Made by a program: the position numbers and the translations under genes. The notes below the pieces were generated by a model. That model was given only the letters and a program-made list of their open reading frames with translations. It was not told the origin of the DNA and did no database searches. From Roseibium sp. MMSF_3412 (lineage in GTDB: Bacteria; Pseudomonadota; Alphaproteobacteria; Rhizobiales; Stappiaceae), in assembly GCF_030733265.1 (NCBI RefSeq), contig NZ_JASHJI010000011.1:62001-126000 (forward strand): 64,000 bases of DNA, in the 5' to 3' direction. Positions 33,655 through 42,846 of the stretch are shown here, piece by piece (position 1 is the stretch's first letter; each line of letters starts with the position of its first letter).

Positions 33655-35327
33655 CCTTCGAATTCCTCCGGGAAAAACTTGAGCACGGATGCCACGGGAT
33701 TGCTTGCAGCCTGACCGAGGCCGCAGATCGAGGCAGAGCGCATGACCGCGTCAAGATCCGCAATCTTCGTTTCGTTCCAGTCGCCGGCAGCGAGCAGATG
33801 TTCCATCTTTTCCGTTCCCGAGCGGCACGGCGTGCACTGGCCGCAGCTTTCATGCTTGAAGAACCGCATGAGGTTCAGCGCAACATCACGCATGTCATCC
33901 TGGTCGGAAAAGACGACGATCGCGTGGCTGCCGATGAAGCAGCCATGTTTGTCGAGAGTGCCGAAATCCAGCGGTTCGTCGGCAAGCGAGGCAGGCAGGA
34001 TGCCGCCTGAAGCGCCTCCGGGCAGATAAGCCTTGAATGTGTGGCCGTCTTCCATGCCGCCGCAGAATTCTTCCAGAAGCTCGTTCATGGTGATCCCGGC
34101 CGGAGCCAGTTTCACGCCCGGTTCCTTGACACGGCCCGAAACAGAGAAGGACCTGAAGCCCTTGTGATCGCGCCGGCCCTGCGATGCGAACCACTCCGGT
34201 CCCTTTTCGACGATGTCACGGACCCAGAAGAGCGTTTCCACGTTGTGGTTGAGCGTCGGGCGGCCGAACAGGCCCACCTGGGCAATGAAAGGCGGGCGGT
34301 GCCGCGGCAGGCCGCGCTTGCCTTCGATCGATTCGATCATCGCGCTTTCTTCACCGCAGATATACGCACCGGCGCCGCGGCGCAGCTCGATATCGATATT
34401 CGTGATGATGCCGGAGGTCCGCAAAGCCGCGATTTCTGTTTCCAGAATTTCCAGCACCGCCGGGTATTCATCGCGCATATAGAGGTAGATCCGGTCCGCT
34501 GAAATCGCGTGTGCCGCGATCAGGGCCCCTTCAAGCAACCGGTGCGGGTCGCGTTCCAGATGGTAGCGGTCCTTGAATGTGCCCGGCTCGCCTTCATCGC
34601 CGTTAATCGTCAGGTATTTCGGGCCCGGAAGGTCATTGACGATCTTCCATTTTGTTCCGGTGGGAAATCCGGCTCCGCCAAGGCCGCGCAAGCCGGCTTC
34701 AAGCGCCATGCCTGCAAGGGCGGCAGCATCGAATTCGCCTGCGCGCACACGGTCGAGCAACCTGTAGCCGCCATCCGCACGATATTGATCGAGCTTGATG
34801 TAGTCCGGCATATCAGGCGTCGTCTTTCCCTCGAACAGGATCGCGCGCACGGAGAGTTCGCTGGCATTGTCGACGGCCCGTTTTCCGACCTGCGCAGCCG
34901 GAGCACCGGCGCAACGTCCGATACAGGGTACCTTCTGGATCCGGACCTTGGCCGGATCGACACCGCTTTCAAGCGAAGCGGCCAGTGCATCGGCACCCTT
35001 GATGGAACAGGCCACGCTGTCACAGACGCGAATCGTCAGGGGAGCAGGCTTTTGATCCTCCTCCCGAACAATATCGAAATGGTGATAGAAACTCGCGACT
35101 TCATAGACTTCCGCCTGGGCCATCCGCATTTCGACAGACAGGGCTTTCAGGTGCCGCGCTTCGAGGCAGCCATAGGCATCCTGAATCTTGTGCAGGTGTT
35201 CGATCAGCAGATCTTTGCGGCGCGGTTCATCGCCCAGGAGCGCCTGAACTTCACCCAGGGCCGCATCTTCCAACTGACGCCCTTTTGGCTGGGACGGCTT
35301 TCTTGAAAGCCCCTTGCCGAAAGACAT
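33651..35327 (-). CDS. fdsB: NAD-dependent formate dehydrogenase, beta subunit (NuoE-NuoF fusion)
   Basis: A 558-residue diaphorase subunit. Residues ~30-180 are a NuoE-like thioredoxin domain with [2Fe-2S] ligands in CDSVACSIKG and VPCIGRCAGAP. The rest is NuoF-like: GLGGAGFPTGTKW (NADH/FMN), NGDEGEPGTFKDR, then ESCGQCTPCRSGT for the [4Fe-4S] cluster. Because the gamma (NuoE) part is fused, only two genes are needed, the arrangement of Methylobacterium Fdh1AB rather than the separate fdsG of Cupriavidus. Accessory fdhD/fdsC genes are not in the window. Confidence 0.94.
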   Translation of the reverse strand: MSFGKGLSRKPSQPKGRQLEDAALGEVQALLGDEPRRKDLLIEHLHKIQDAYGCLEARHLKALSVEMRMAQAEVYEVASFYHHFDIVREEDQKPAPLTIRVCDSVACSIKGADALAASLESGVDPAKVRIQKVPCIGRCAGAPAAQVGKRAVDNASELSVRAILFEGKTTPDMPDYIKLDQYRADGGYRLLDRVRAGEFDAAALAGMALEAGLRGLGGAGFPTGTKWKIVNDLPGPKYLTINGDEGEPGTFKDRYHLERDPHRLLEGALIAAHAISADRIYLYMRDEYPAVLEILETEIAALRTSGIITNIDIELRRGAGAYICGEESAMIESIEGKRGLPRHRPPFIAQVGLFGRPTLNHNVETLFWVRDIVEKGPEWFASQGRRDHKGFRSFSVSGRVKEPGVKLAPAGITMNELLEEFCGGMEDGHTFKAYLPGGASGGILPASLADEPLDFGTLDKHGCFIGSHAIVVFSDQDDMRDVALNLMRFFKHESCGQCTPCRSGTEKMEHLLAAGDWNETKIADLDAVMRSASICGLGQAASNPVASVLKFFPEEFEG

Positions 35328-35537
35328 TGGCGTTCCTCCTAAACGTGCAAGGCACGCGGCCTGTTACGCGTGCCCCTGCTCTTGCCCAAGTCCTGGAAAG
35401 ACACGGAAATCATACGCGACTGCCGTGCCGAATATCCATTTGAGCCGGATGCTAGCGGTGGAACAATGCCTTGTCTGTTTGAAAAGCGACAACGAAACTT
35501 CAAAACTTGACGCTTTGACGATGACGGTTGCGGGCGA

Positions 35538-36068
35538 TCAGGACGTCAGGTGGGAAAACGCTGCCACGACCTGCAGATAGACCGGCCGCTTGAACGGAAC
35601 GATCAGGTCCGCAAGGCGGGCCGCGTGCTCCCAGCGCCATTCGGCGAACTCGGCCGAATGGCCGTCCGGCGGGGCCAGAATGTTGATTTCGTCATCATGT
35701 CCGTCAAAACGGTAGGCAACCCACTTTTGAGCCTGACCGCGATACTTGCCCTTGCGCGTCGATCTGACGACTTCGGGCGGGTAGTCATAGGCGAACCAGT
35801 CCGGGGCTTCTTCCAGAAGCGTGACGGAGCTGATCGAGGTTTCCTCGTAAAGCTCCCTGCGCGCGGCCTCAATCGGAGTCTCGCCCTTGTCGATACCCCC
35901 TTGCGGCATCTGCCATGCGAATTCGTAGTTGGCGGTGCTGCCGCCATCGTCCCGGCTGCCGATCCAGACCTTGCCTTCGCCGTTGATCAGCATGATCCCG
36001 ACGCAGGGACGGTAGGGCAGGCCTTCGGACGGCTCAGGAAATCCCGGACCAAGCGCATGCTTTTTCAC
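35538..36068 (-). CDS. rppH: RNA 5'-pyrophosphohydrolase (Nudix)
   Basis: A 176-residue Nudix hydrolase that removes pyrophosphate from 5' triphosphate ends and triggers mRNA decay, also acting on diadenosine polyphosphates. The Nudix box GGIDKGETPIEAARRELYEE is complete. The surroundings (YRPCVGIMLINGEGKVWIG, WQMPQGG) are typical of RppH. It starts at a GTG. It ends the conserved minus-strand run envC-ctpA-yibQ-rppH. Confidence 0.94.
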   Translation of the reverse strand: MKKHALGPGFPEPSEGLPYRPCVGIMLINGEGKVWIGSRDDGGSTANYEFAWQMPQGGIDKGETPIEAARRELYEETSISSVTLLEEAPDWFAYDYPPEVVRSTRKGKYRGQAQKWVAYRFDGHDDEINILAPPDGHSAEFAEWRWEHAARLADLIVPFKRPVYLQVVAAFSHLTS

Positions 36069-36179
36069 TTCAACACCTATCAGAAAATCAGTCGTATCGG
36101 AGTTTGGCCCCGGTACGGTGAATTTGAGGTTCGCATCATTGCTCCCAAGGCCTGCGAAGCGGACTTCAATTTCCCCGCA

Positions 36180-37325
36180 CTAGCCGTCGATGGTCGCGCT
36201 TACCGGCACAAGCTGAAGGCCCCGCTGTTCCAGGTCGCGCACCCATTTCTCGAGCTGGCGGACGGTCACGGGCAGTGCCGATCCGGTTGCAACGGCAACG
36301 CCGCGCGATCTCGCGATGCTCTCCAGTTGGAGCAGTTTTGCATCGATATCATCTTCGCGCGGTACCTCGTCCAGAACCACGTCAACGCCGGAATAGGGTA
36401 TCCGCAACTCGCTGGCCGTCTCCGCGGAGAGACTGCGGGACGATGTTCCGTTGTCGACAAACATCAGGCCCCGGGACTTCAGCTTTTCCAGGAGATACTG
36501 GATGGACGGCTTGGTCGCCGTGAAGCGTGCACCCATGTCGGGAATCGCGCCAACATAATTGGTCGCCCGCGTCAGCAGGAATGCAAGCCGGTCGAGCATT
36601 TCCGCGGGCTGCAGGCTCACCAGAAGCGTGTGCGGTCCCGGGTCGTTGTCCGGGAAATCGAAGGGCTCCAGCGGCAGCTGCAGAAGCAGTTCGTGGCCCT
36701 TTGTGCGCGCCTGCTGCATCCATTGATCGAGGTCGTCGCCATAAGGCGCAAGCGCGAGCGTGACATCCGCCGGCAACCGGTCAATGGCGTTCTGCGTTCC
36801 CGTTTCGCTGAGACCCATACCGCTCAGGATCACCGCAATCTTCGGGATGGAGGTGAATTCCCGGACGACCGGGCGGGAATAGGCATCCAGAGGCCGGACA
36901 CCCGCGTCGCTGACCTTCGGAAGAAAGCCGTATTCAGAGCGCTCGCTCACCCGCGTATCCGGGTTGGCGGACAGACTTTCGACAGGGGCTTCCGGTCCCT
37001 TGCCGTCGGGCCGCTGCACCATGTTGTAACGCGGTCCGAGCAGATCCTGACCCGCGTCGGGCCGCAGGTTCGGACCAAGATCCTCGTTCAGGCCAGGCCG
37101 GATTTCGACAACTTCGATGTCCTGGGAAGTCACGCCTTCCACGGTGGCCTCGAGCGGAATGACCGCAACCGGCTCACCGCCCAGCGGATCGTCCACGACC
37201 GCGACCCAAATGAGTGTCGTTGTGATGAAGACGCTCAGGAGGCCAACGCCGATAAGGCCAAACGGCAGCCTGACCAGCCGCCGCTTGCCCATCCCTAGGG
37301 GAGCTGTGAGATCTTCGCTCGACAT
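36180..37325 (-). CDS. divergent polysaccharide deacetylase family protein (YibQ/DUF610)
   Basis: A 381-residue protein with one N-terminal transmembrane anchor (LPFGLIGVGLLSVFITTTLI), a variable low-complexity linker, and a C-terminal divergent polysaccharide deacetylase domain: KIAVILSGMGLSETGTQNAI, LALAPYGDDLDQWMQQA, HELLLQLPLEP. The family resides in the periplasm beside envC and ctpA throughout the alphaproteobacteria and is presumed to act on cell wall or exopolysaccharide; no reaction is proven. It is the third gene of the envC operon. Confidence 0.88.
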   Translation of the reverse strand: MSSEDLTAPLGMGKRRLVRLPFGLIGVGLLSVFITTTLIWVAVVDDPLGGEPVAVIPLEATVEGVTSQDIEVVEIRPGLNEDLGPNLRPDAGQDLLGPRYNMVQRPDGKGPEAPVESLSANPDTRVSERSEYGFLPKVSDAGVRPLDAYSRPVVREFTSIPKIAVILSGMGLSETGTQNAIDRLPADVTLALAPYGDDLDQWMQQARTKGHELLLQLPLEPFDFPDNDPGPHTLLVSLQPAEMLDRLAFLLTRATNYVGAIPDMGARFTATKPSIQYLLEKLKSRGLMFVDNGTSSRSLSAETASELRIPYSGVDVVLDEVPREDDIDAKLLQLESIARSRGVAVATGSALPVTVRQLEKWVRDLEQRGLQLVPVSATIDG

Positions 37326-37445
37326 GTCGTTCTGGGCCTTTGTTCCGGCGTCGCACCGGCGCGGATTCTTGTTGTCGGGATACGCAGAACGAGAATGGAG
37401 GGGCTGCGCGCCGGAGGTCGGCGCACAGCAGATCGCAAATGGCGG

Positions 37446-38774
37446 TTAGTTCTTGACCGCGGCGCTGTCGGACACCGGCGGGAAGGCGCTGTTCACCTGT
37501 TCGCCGCGCAAAAGATCAAGCGCAAGGTTCAACTGGGTGTCGTCTTCCGGATCCGGCGGGACATAGGCCTGGCTGCCGGACTGCTCTTCGCCTTCCGCTT
37601 CCAGGTGTCCGCGCAAGCCGGCCTCACCGCGCGTTTCAACGCGGCCGACAAGCTCTTCCGGCAGTTCCTGCAAGGCCTCGATATCCGGCACGATGCCCTT
37701 CGCCTGAATGGAGTTTCCGGACGGTGTGTAGTAGCGCGCCGTCGTCAGGCGGATCGCACCGTTGGCACCGAGCGGGATGATCGTCTGCACGGAGCCCTTG
37801 CCGAAGGACCGTGTGCCGAGGATTGTCGCACGGCGATGATCCTGCAGCGCACCGGCAACGATCTCGGACGCGGAGGCCGAGCCGCCATTGACGAGCACGA
37901 TCACCGGCTTGCCATCGGTCAGATCACCGGCCCTGGCGTTGTAGCGCTGGGTCTCATCGGCTTCCCGTCCACGCGTCGAAACGATTTCGCCACGGTCAAG
38001 GAACGCATCGGACACGGCAATTGCCTGGTCCAGAAGACCGCCCGGATTGTTACGCAGATCAATCACGTAACCCTTGACCTTGTCTTCACCGATTGCGGCC
38101 GTGGTTTCCTCGATGCCTTTCTTGAGGCCGTCGAAGGTCTGTTCGTTGAACTGGGTCACGCGGACGTAGCCGACATCTTCCTCTTCACGCCAGCGCACCG
38201 AGCGAATGCGGATGATGTCGCGCGTGATCGTGATGTCGAGCGGTTCGGTGCGTCCCTCGCGGCGGATGGTCACCACGATGTCGGTGTTGACCGGACCACG
38301 CATCTTTTCAACGGCTTCGTTCAGCGTCAGGCCCTGCACCTGCTCACCGTCGATGTAGGTGATCAGGTCACCGGCCAGAACACCGGCCTTGGCAGCAGGT
38401 GTTTCGTCGATCGGGGAAACGACCTTGACGAGGCCTTCCTCCATGGTGACCTCAATGCCGAGACCGCCGAATTCACCGCGTGTCTGCACCTGCATGTCGC
38501 GGAAGCTCTTCGGTGACATGTAGCTGGAATGGGGGTCGAGCGAGGTCAGCATGCCGTTGATGGCGCTCTCGATGAGTTGCGCATCGTCCGGGACCTCGAC
38601 GTAGTCTGAACGCACGCGCTCGAAAACGTCACCGAACAGATTGAGCTGCCGGTACGTATCGGTCGCAGCCGCGTTTGCCGCAGCCGATACCTTGAACGGC
38701 ATCTGGGACATTGTCGTAACTGCCGCAGCCCCCATCAGGGCACCCACCAGCAGCAAGGAAGCTTTCCGTATCAT
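37446..38774 (-). CDS. ctpA: carboxyl-terminal processing protease (S41 family)
   Basis: A 442-residue periplasmic serine protease. A signal peptide (MIRKASLLLVGALMGAAAV) is followed by an N-terminal helical region, a PDZ domain (GIEVTMEEGLVKVVSPIDE) and the S41 catalytic domain. The nucleophile Ser is in VNGGSASASEI and the general-base Lys in SFGKGSVQTI. Start taken at MIRKAS (38774), which overlaps the upstream envC stop. In this family it trims periplasmic proteins and cell wall hydrolases; an acidic C-terminal tail (EEQSGSQAYVPPDPEDD) extends it. Confidence 0.94.
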   Translation of the reverse strand: MIRKASLLLVGALMGAAAVTTMSQMPFKVSAAANAAATDTYRQLNLFGDVFERVRSDYVEVPDDAQLIESAINGMLTSLDPHSSYMSPKSFRDMQVQTRGEFGGLGIEVTMEEGLVKVVSPIDETPAAKAGVLAGDLITYIDGEQVQGLTLNEAVEKMRGPVNTDIVVTIRREGRTEPLDITITRDIIRIRSVRWREEEDVGYVRVTQFNEQTFDGLKKGIEETTAAIGEDKVKGYVIDLRNNPGGLLDQAIAVSDAFLDRGEIVSTRGREADETQRYNARAGDLTDGKPVIVLVNGGSASASEIVAGALQDHRRATILGTRSFGKGSVQTIIPLGANGAIRLTTARYYTPSGNSIQAKGIVPDIEALQELPEELVGRVETRGEAGLRGHLEAEGEEQSGSQAYVPPDPEDDTQLNLALDLLRGEQVNSAFPPVSDSAAVKN

Positions 38775-40162
38775 CCGCGAGCCTTTTCTTCTTCTGTGCG
38801 TGCCCACCAGGGAGTGGGATCGACCGCACGGCCGTCCTTCCGAAATTCAACATATAGGATCGGCTGGGTCGAACCCAAGCCGAACGTCGACGCGCTTGCC
38901 CACTGGGTCGCGCCCATAACACCAACCGGTTCCCCGGTAAGAACAAACTGCCCCAATTCCGCATCTATCCGATTCAGGCCGGCGAGGAGCACATGGTAGC
39001 CGTCGCCAGTGTTCAGGATCAAGAGCTGACCGAAAGAACGGAAAGGACCTGAATAAACCACCCATCCGTCCGCCGGCGAGGTCACATTAGACCCCGGCCT
39101 TGTGGCAATAGATTGACCTTCCGTCACACCACCGAATTCATCTTCCTGGCCGAAGTCCTTTAGCAGGGTTCCCGCAACCGGCTGCGGTAACCGGCCCTTA
39201 GCCTCTTCGAACGTTATCTGCGGCGCAAGCCGCCCCGGATCAGCGAAGGGATCAAAATTGCGCGAGGCGTTCCGTTTTGCGTCAATCGCCGCCTGCCGCG
39301 ACTTTTCAGCCGCATCGCGGGCACTCTCGATTTCGGCCTCCAGATTGGCAATCAGCTCTTCCAGGGACCCGGCCTGATCGGCCAGCAATGCCGCGCGCCT
39401 CTTTTCCTCCTCGAGAACCTTGACCGACTTCAGATGTTCCTGCCTTTTGGCGCTCAGGAGAAGTTCAAGACGGGACTTTTCCTCAGCCAATCGCATGGCG
39501 TCACCGCCCAAACGGTTTTTCTCTTCCGCAATCACCGACTTCAGGCGCTGCAATTCGGCCAGATCAGCCGCCAGCGCCTCGGTTTCCACCTTCAGCTCCG
39601 GCATGACAGCGTTCAGAAGAATCGCGCTGCGGACCGCCGAAAGGGCATCGCTCGGACGAACGGCAAGCGCCGGAGGCGGCCGCTTGCCGATCCGCTGAAG
39701 GGCCGCCAGAACTTCCGCCAGAACATCGCGGCGCGCGACCAGCGAGAGGCGGACCGCGTCTTCGTTTTCGCCCAGGCTCATCAGTCTGCGCTCGGTATCG
39801 GTCAACTCCGTTTCAAGCGTCTTGATTGTGTCAGAGGTGCTTATGATCTTCGCGTTCAGCGTTTCCCGGTCACGGTCCAGCGCGCGGATCTCGCGCGCAA
39901 TCGCGGCCTGACGATCGGATGACACCTCGATATCCCGCGATAACGCGGCCAGTTCGTCTTCCCGCTTCTTCTTGCGTTCCAGAAACGCATCGATCTCCGA
40001 CGGCCCGGCGCTTTCCGCCTGCGCCTGTTCGTCGAGACTTTCACTAGCATTCAAGGGTGTGGGCGCGAGCATGAGACAAAGCGCGAGCCCACGCAAGAAC
40101 GAGCCCGATGTCCACCAGTTCCAATGTCCAGGACGCACAGCCTTGATGCGATCCGGTCTCAA
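38771..40162 (-). CDS. envC: EnvC-like murein hydrolase activator (degenerate M23 domain)
   Basis: A 463-residue periplasmic protein: signal sequence (LRGLALCLMLAPTPLNA), a long coiled coil of ~200 residues (RKKKREDELAAL... to EAEIESARDAAEKSR) and a C-terminal LytM/M23 domain. The zinc-binding histidines of active M23 enzymes are not seen (GYHVLLAGL replaces the HxH strand; no HxxxD), as in EnvC, which activates amidases instead of cutting peptidoglycan itself. The start is a TTG at 40162. It overlaps ctpA by four bases. Confidence 0.92.
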   Translation of the reverse strand: MRPDRIKAVRPGHWNWWTSGSFLRGLALCLMLAPTPLNASESLDEQAQAESAGPSEIDAFLERKKKREDELAALSRDIEVSSDRQAAIAREIRALDRDRETLNAKIISTSDTIKTLETELTDTERRLMSLGENEDAVRLSLVARRDVLAEVLAALQRIGKRPPPALAVRPSDALSAVRSAILLNAVMPELKVETEALAADLAELQRLKSVIAEEKNRLGGDAMRLAEEKSRLELLLSAKRQEHLKSVKVLEEEKRRAALLADQAGSLEELIANLEAEIESARDAAEKSRQAAIDAKRNASRNFDPFADPGRLAPQITFEEAKGRLPQPVAGTLLKDFGQEDEFGGVTEGQSIATRPGSNVTSPADGWVVYSGPFRSFGQLLILNTGDGYHVLLAGLNRIDAELGQFVLTGEPVGVMGATQWASASTFGLGSTQPILYVEFRKDGRAVDPTPWWARTEEEKARG

Positions 40163-40443
40163 TTCTCGTCAGCTCCCAAAGGTTACCCTTCCCGCGATAC
40201 ACTGACTGCGTTAACGAACCGTTTACTCAGGTAACCAGCACCTTAATCCGGTGACCCTCGCGGTTACGCGACCGCCTGTGTCTGTTCCACCTTATTGTTC
40301 CCATAATCCGTTACGTCCGGAATACGGCGAGATACGGGCGAAATCGTGTTTTCAGATCACTTGAAGCGTTAACAAATGTTAATGATCTTGTCCTCAAGGA
40401 GCATGCACCTCGCCGGCAGAGGACGAAACCCGACGAAAAAGCT

Positions 40444-40941
40444 CTAGAAATGGCGATAGACCAGATCTTCCGGGTTGGGCCGCTCAGCGTCCTTGTCCAG
40501 GACAGCGCCGAGACGTTCGGCCAGATGGCGCGAGCGCAAATTGTCCTCATCAACATAACTGACGAGGCTCGGCAGTTCGCGCTCGTTCCGCGCCCAACCC
40601 AGAAACCTTTGCGCTGCCTCGTAGGCAACACCCTTGCCCTCCGCCTCCGGATAAACGAACCAGCCCAGTTCATGCTCGGGAAACAAGGGACCATGATTGA
40701 TACCGACCTGTCCAAGGCAGGATCCCGATGCATTTTCCTCGATCATCAGGGCTCCGTTGCCCATCAGCGGCCATTGGGCCATGTCATGGCAAAACAATGC
40801 CCAGGCCATCTTCTTGTCGAACGGACCGCCCATCCCGGCGGACCTCTCAGTCTGCATAAAGTCGACATAGGCCGGCCAGTCGACCATCGTCATCGGCCTC
40901 AGGACCAGGCGTTCGGTGCGCAGCGTGGGAATGTCTGCCAT
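40444..40941 (-). CDS. GNAT family N-acetyltransferase
   Basis: A 165-residue acetyltransferase of the RimJ/RimL-like GNAT group. The N-terminal strand LRTERLVLRPMTMVDWPAY is the family hallmark, and the acetyl-CoA region reads ELGWFVYPEAEGKGVAYEAA with DEDNLRSRHLAERLGA. Target unknown (small amine or protein N-terminus). It lies between envC and rlmH, interrupting an otherwise conserved gene order. The ATG at 40941 begins directly before the first beta strand. Confidence 0.88.
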   Translation of the reverse strand: MADIPTLRTERLVLRPMTMVDWPAYVDFMQTERSAGMGGPFDKKMAWALFCHDMAQWPLMGNGALMIEENASGSCLGQVGINHGPLFPEHELGWFVYPEAEGKGVAYEAAQRFLGWARNERELPSLVSYVDEDNLRSRHLAERLGAVLDKDAERPNPEDLVYRHF

Positions 40942-40991
40942 GTCGGGTTCCAGACTTAAGGATGCGGCCGGCAGGCCGGTTCTGCGAAATC

Positions 40992-41474
40992 TCAGGCGCG
41001 GTGATAGGGGTGGCCGGACTGTATGGTCATGGCGCGATAAATCTGTTCCGCGAGAAGTATGCGGGCAATCTGGTGCGGCCACGTCATTGCCCCGAGCGCG
41101 AGTTTCAGGTCCGCCCGTGCAATGAGTTCGGCCCCGTGACCATCGGCCCCGCCGATCGCAAACACGACATCTGAAACGCCCTGGTCCTTCCAATTCTCAA
41201 GTTTCTGACTGAAATCGGGACTGGTCAGGTTCTTGCCGTTTTCATCCAGAACCACGATCCGCGCCGCGCCGGCTACCGTTGCCATAAGGGCGGTGGCTTC
41301 CTCGGTCTTGCGGTCTTCCGGCCGCTGCGCCCTGCTTTCGGCCAGTTCGACGACGCGGACGTCCGTGACCCCGAGGCTGCGGCCGGTCTTGCGAGCGCGG
41401 TCAAGATAGCGTTCGAGCAAGTCCTTTTCGGCACCTGCCTTCATCTTGCCGACGCAGGAGAGTGTGAAGCGCAT
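40992..41474 (-). CDS. rlmH: 23S rRNA (pseudouridine1915-N3)-methyltransferase
   Basis: A 160-residue SPOUT methyltransferase that methylates pseudouridine 1915 in helix 69 of 23S rRNA. The knot region is visible: VVFAIGGADGHGAELI, followed by TWPHQIARILLAEQIYRA at the C-terminus, as in all RlmH proteins. Length normal. It follows rsfS in the ribosome-assembly/NAD run; the 122-base gap between them holds a perfect hairpin. Confidence 0.96.
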   Translation of the reverse strand: MRFTLSCVGKMKAGAEKDLLERYLDRARKTGRSLGVTDVRVVELAESRAQRPEDRKTEEATALMATVAGAARIVVLDENGKNLTSPDFSQKLENWKDQGVSDVVFAIGGADGHGAELIARADLKLALGAMTWPHQIARILLAEQIYRAMTIQSGHPYHRA

Positions 41475-41550
41475 AAGATCCCTGCCGGAAGAACTCCGGT
41501 TTCAACTTCGCGGCAACCCGGTCTGCTCCTCTAAGAGCATCCCGGCTCAA

Positions 41551-41582
41551 CCGGCTTTCGCGCCGCTACGCCCGAAAGCCGG
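41551..41582. repeat. perfect 10-bp inverted repeat between rsfS and rlmH
   Basis: CCGGCTTTCG (41551-41560) and CGAAAGCCGG (41573-41582) flank a 12-base loop. No T-run follows, so it may be an RNA-processing or stability hairpin, or a short palindromic repeat. Confidence 0.5.
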
Positions 41583-41596
41583 ATAAGGGAGGCTGT

Positions 41597-42007
41597 TCAG
41601 CCGATAAATTGCGGCGCTTCGTCCGTGTCGGGTGCCCACATCTTTTCAAGATTGTAGAAGCCGCGAACTTCCGGACGGAAAATATGTACAATCACATCGC
41701 CCGCATCGATCAACACCCAGTCACAGGTGCTCTGACCTTCCACCGTTGCGGATTTGACCCCGGAGGATTTCAGATCCTTGAGCAGATGATCGGCGATCGC
41801 GCCGACATGACGATGTGACCGGCCGGACACAATCACCATGTGATCTGCCAGAGAACTTTTACCAGCGATGTCGAGGGTTATCAGGTCCTCAGCTTTGGAA
41901 TCGTCAAGACTGCTGAGAACCGTATCGAGGAGACCTGCCGCAAGATCAGCGCTTACGGAAGCCTGCAGAGGAGAGGACAATTCTGTCCGCCCACTTTCAA
42001 AGGTCAT
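41597..42007 (-). CDS. rsfS: ribosome silencing factor
   Basis: A 136-residue RsfS/Iojap protein, which binds uL14 and prevents subunit joining during starvation. Family motifs: ITLDIAGKSSLADHMVIVSG, RHVGAIADHLLKDLKSSG, CDWVLIDAGDVIVHIF, and RGFYNLEKMW at the C-terminus. Start at 42007 (MTFESGRTEL) was preferred; the N-terminal ~25 residues are variable. It lies downstream of nadD as in most proteobacteria. Confidence 0.94.
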   Translation of the reverse strand: MTFESGRTELSSPLQASVSADLAAGLLDTVLSSLDDSKAEDLITLDIAGKSSLADHMVIVSGRSHRHVGAIADHLLKDLKSSGVKSATVEGQSTCDWVLIDAGDVIVHIFRPEVRGFYNLEKMWAPDTDEAPQFIG

Positions 42008-42213
42008 GGTCAGGTGTAGTGCCTTTCGCCGTTTGTGCCGTCCCGAAACCAACGTCGTCACGAACCAGATCGTTCGGTTTCACGTCACCCGTTTTGGATG
42101 CAGGACCGGTTGACCGTACCTCGGCCGCGCTCGCCGCGACCGTCCCTATAATACCGCTTCCCGTTTGGCATTTTCAAGACAGGGGTTTTTTCTCGGTAAA
42201 AATGACAGTTTTT

Positions 42214-42846
42214 CTATTCAGTCAGGTTTCTCAGATCGGTTGATGATGTCCGGTCGAGCGGCGTGTGCAAAAACGTCCAGACCGGGGCCTTCATGTCGGG
42301 AAGAAGCCCTGCATCCTCTTCCGGAAGTCTATATTTTTCATAAGCTTTTGCCATTGGCGACGACAAAACCGAAAGCGAGGCTCCCGGCCTGTCTACAATC
42401 GCGAGCGGAACGGAAGCGACAATTTTCCGCCAGTCCTGCCAGCGATGGAAACTGCCAAGATTGTCAGCACCCATGACCCAAACGAATCGGACGGACGGGC
42501 GCATGGCGCGCAGCGCGACGATCGTTTTGGCCGTATAGGGCGTCCCGAGCACGGTCTCGTATGCCGTTACTTTCATGCGCGGGTGGTCGGCCAGCGCGCG
42601 GGTCAGGTGCAGCCGCCTTTCGAGCGGTGCCAGGTTGGCGTGATCTTTCAGCGGATTGCCGGGCGTCACGAACCACCAGACCTGATCGAGACCGAGACGC
42701 CTGAGCACCGTCTGGGCAACAAGGCGGTGGCCGGAATGCGGCGGATTGAAGGACCCGCCGAACAGTCCGATGCGGTTTCCCGGCTCGACATGCGGAAGCT
42801 TCAGCCAGTCCTGATGCAGACCGGCCTGGATGTTCGATGGGTTCAT
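42214..42846 (-). CDS. nadD: nicotinate-nucleotide adenylyltransferase
   Basis: A 210-residue enzyme forming deamido-NAD from nicotinate mononucleotide and ATP. The nucleotidyltransferase motif [18 protein letters not shown] includes the HxGH-type signature; [19 protein letters not shown] and [15 protein letters not shown] are typical of NadD. The ATG at 42846 overlaps the proA stop (ATGA), so translation is coupled. About 200 noncoding bases separate it from rsfS. Confidence 0.95.
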   Translation of the reverse strand: MNPSNIQAGLHQDWLKLPHVEPGNRIGLFGGSFNPPHSGHRLVAQTVLRRLGLDQVWWFVTPGNPLKDHANLAPLERRLHLTRALADHPRMKVTAYETVLGTPYTAKTIVALRAMRPSVRFVWVMGADNLGSFHRWQDWRKIVASVPLAIVDRPGASLSVLSSPMAKAYEKYRLPEEDAGLLPDMKAPVWTFLHTPLDRTSSTDLRNLTE

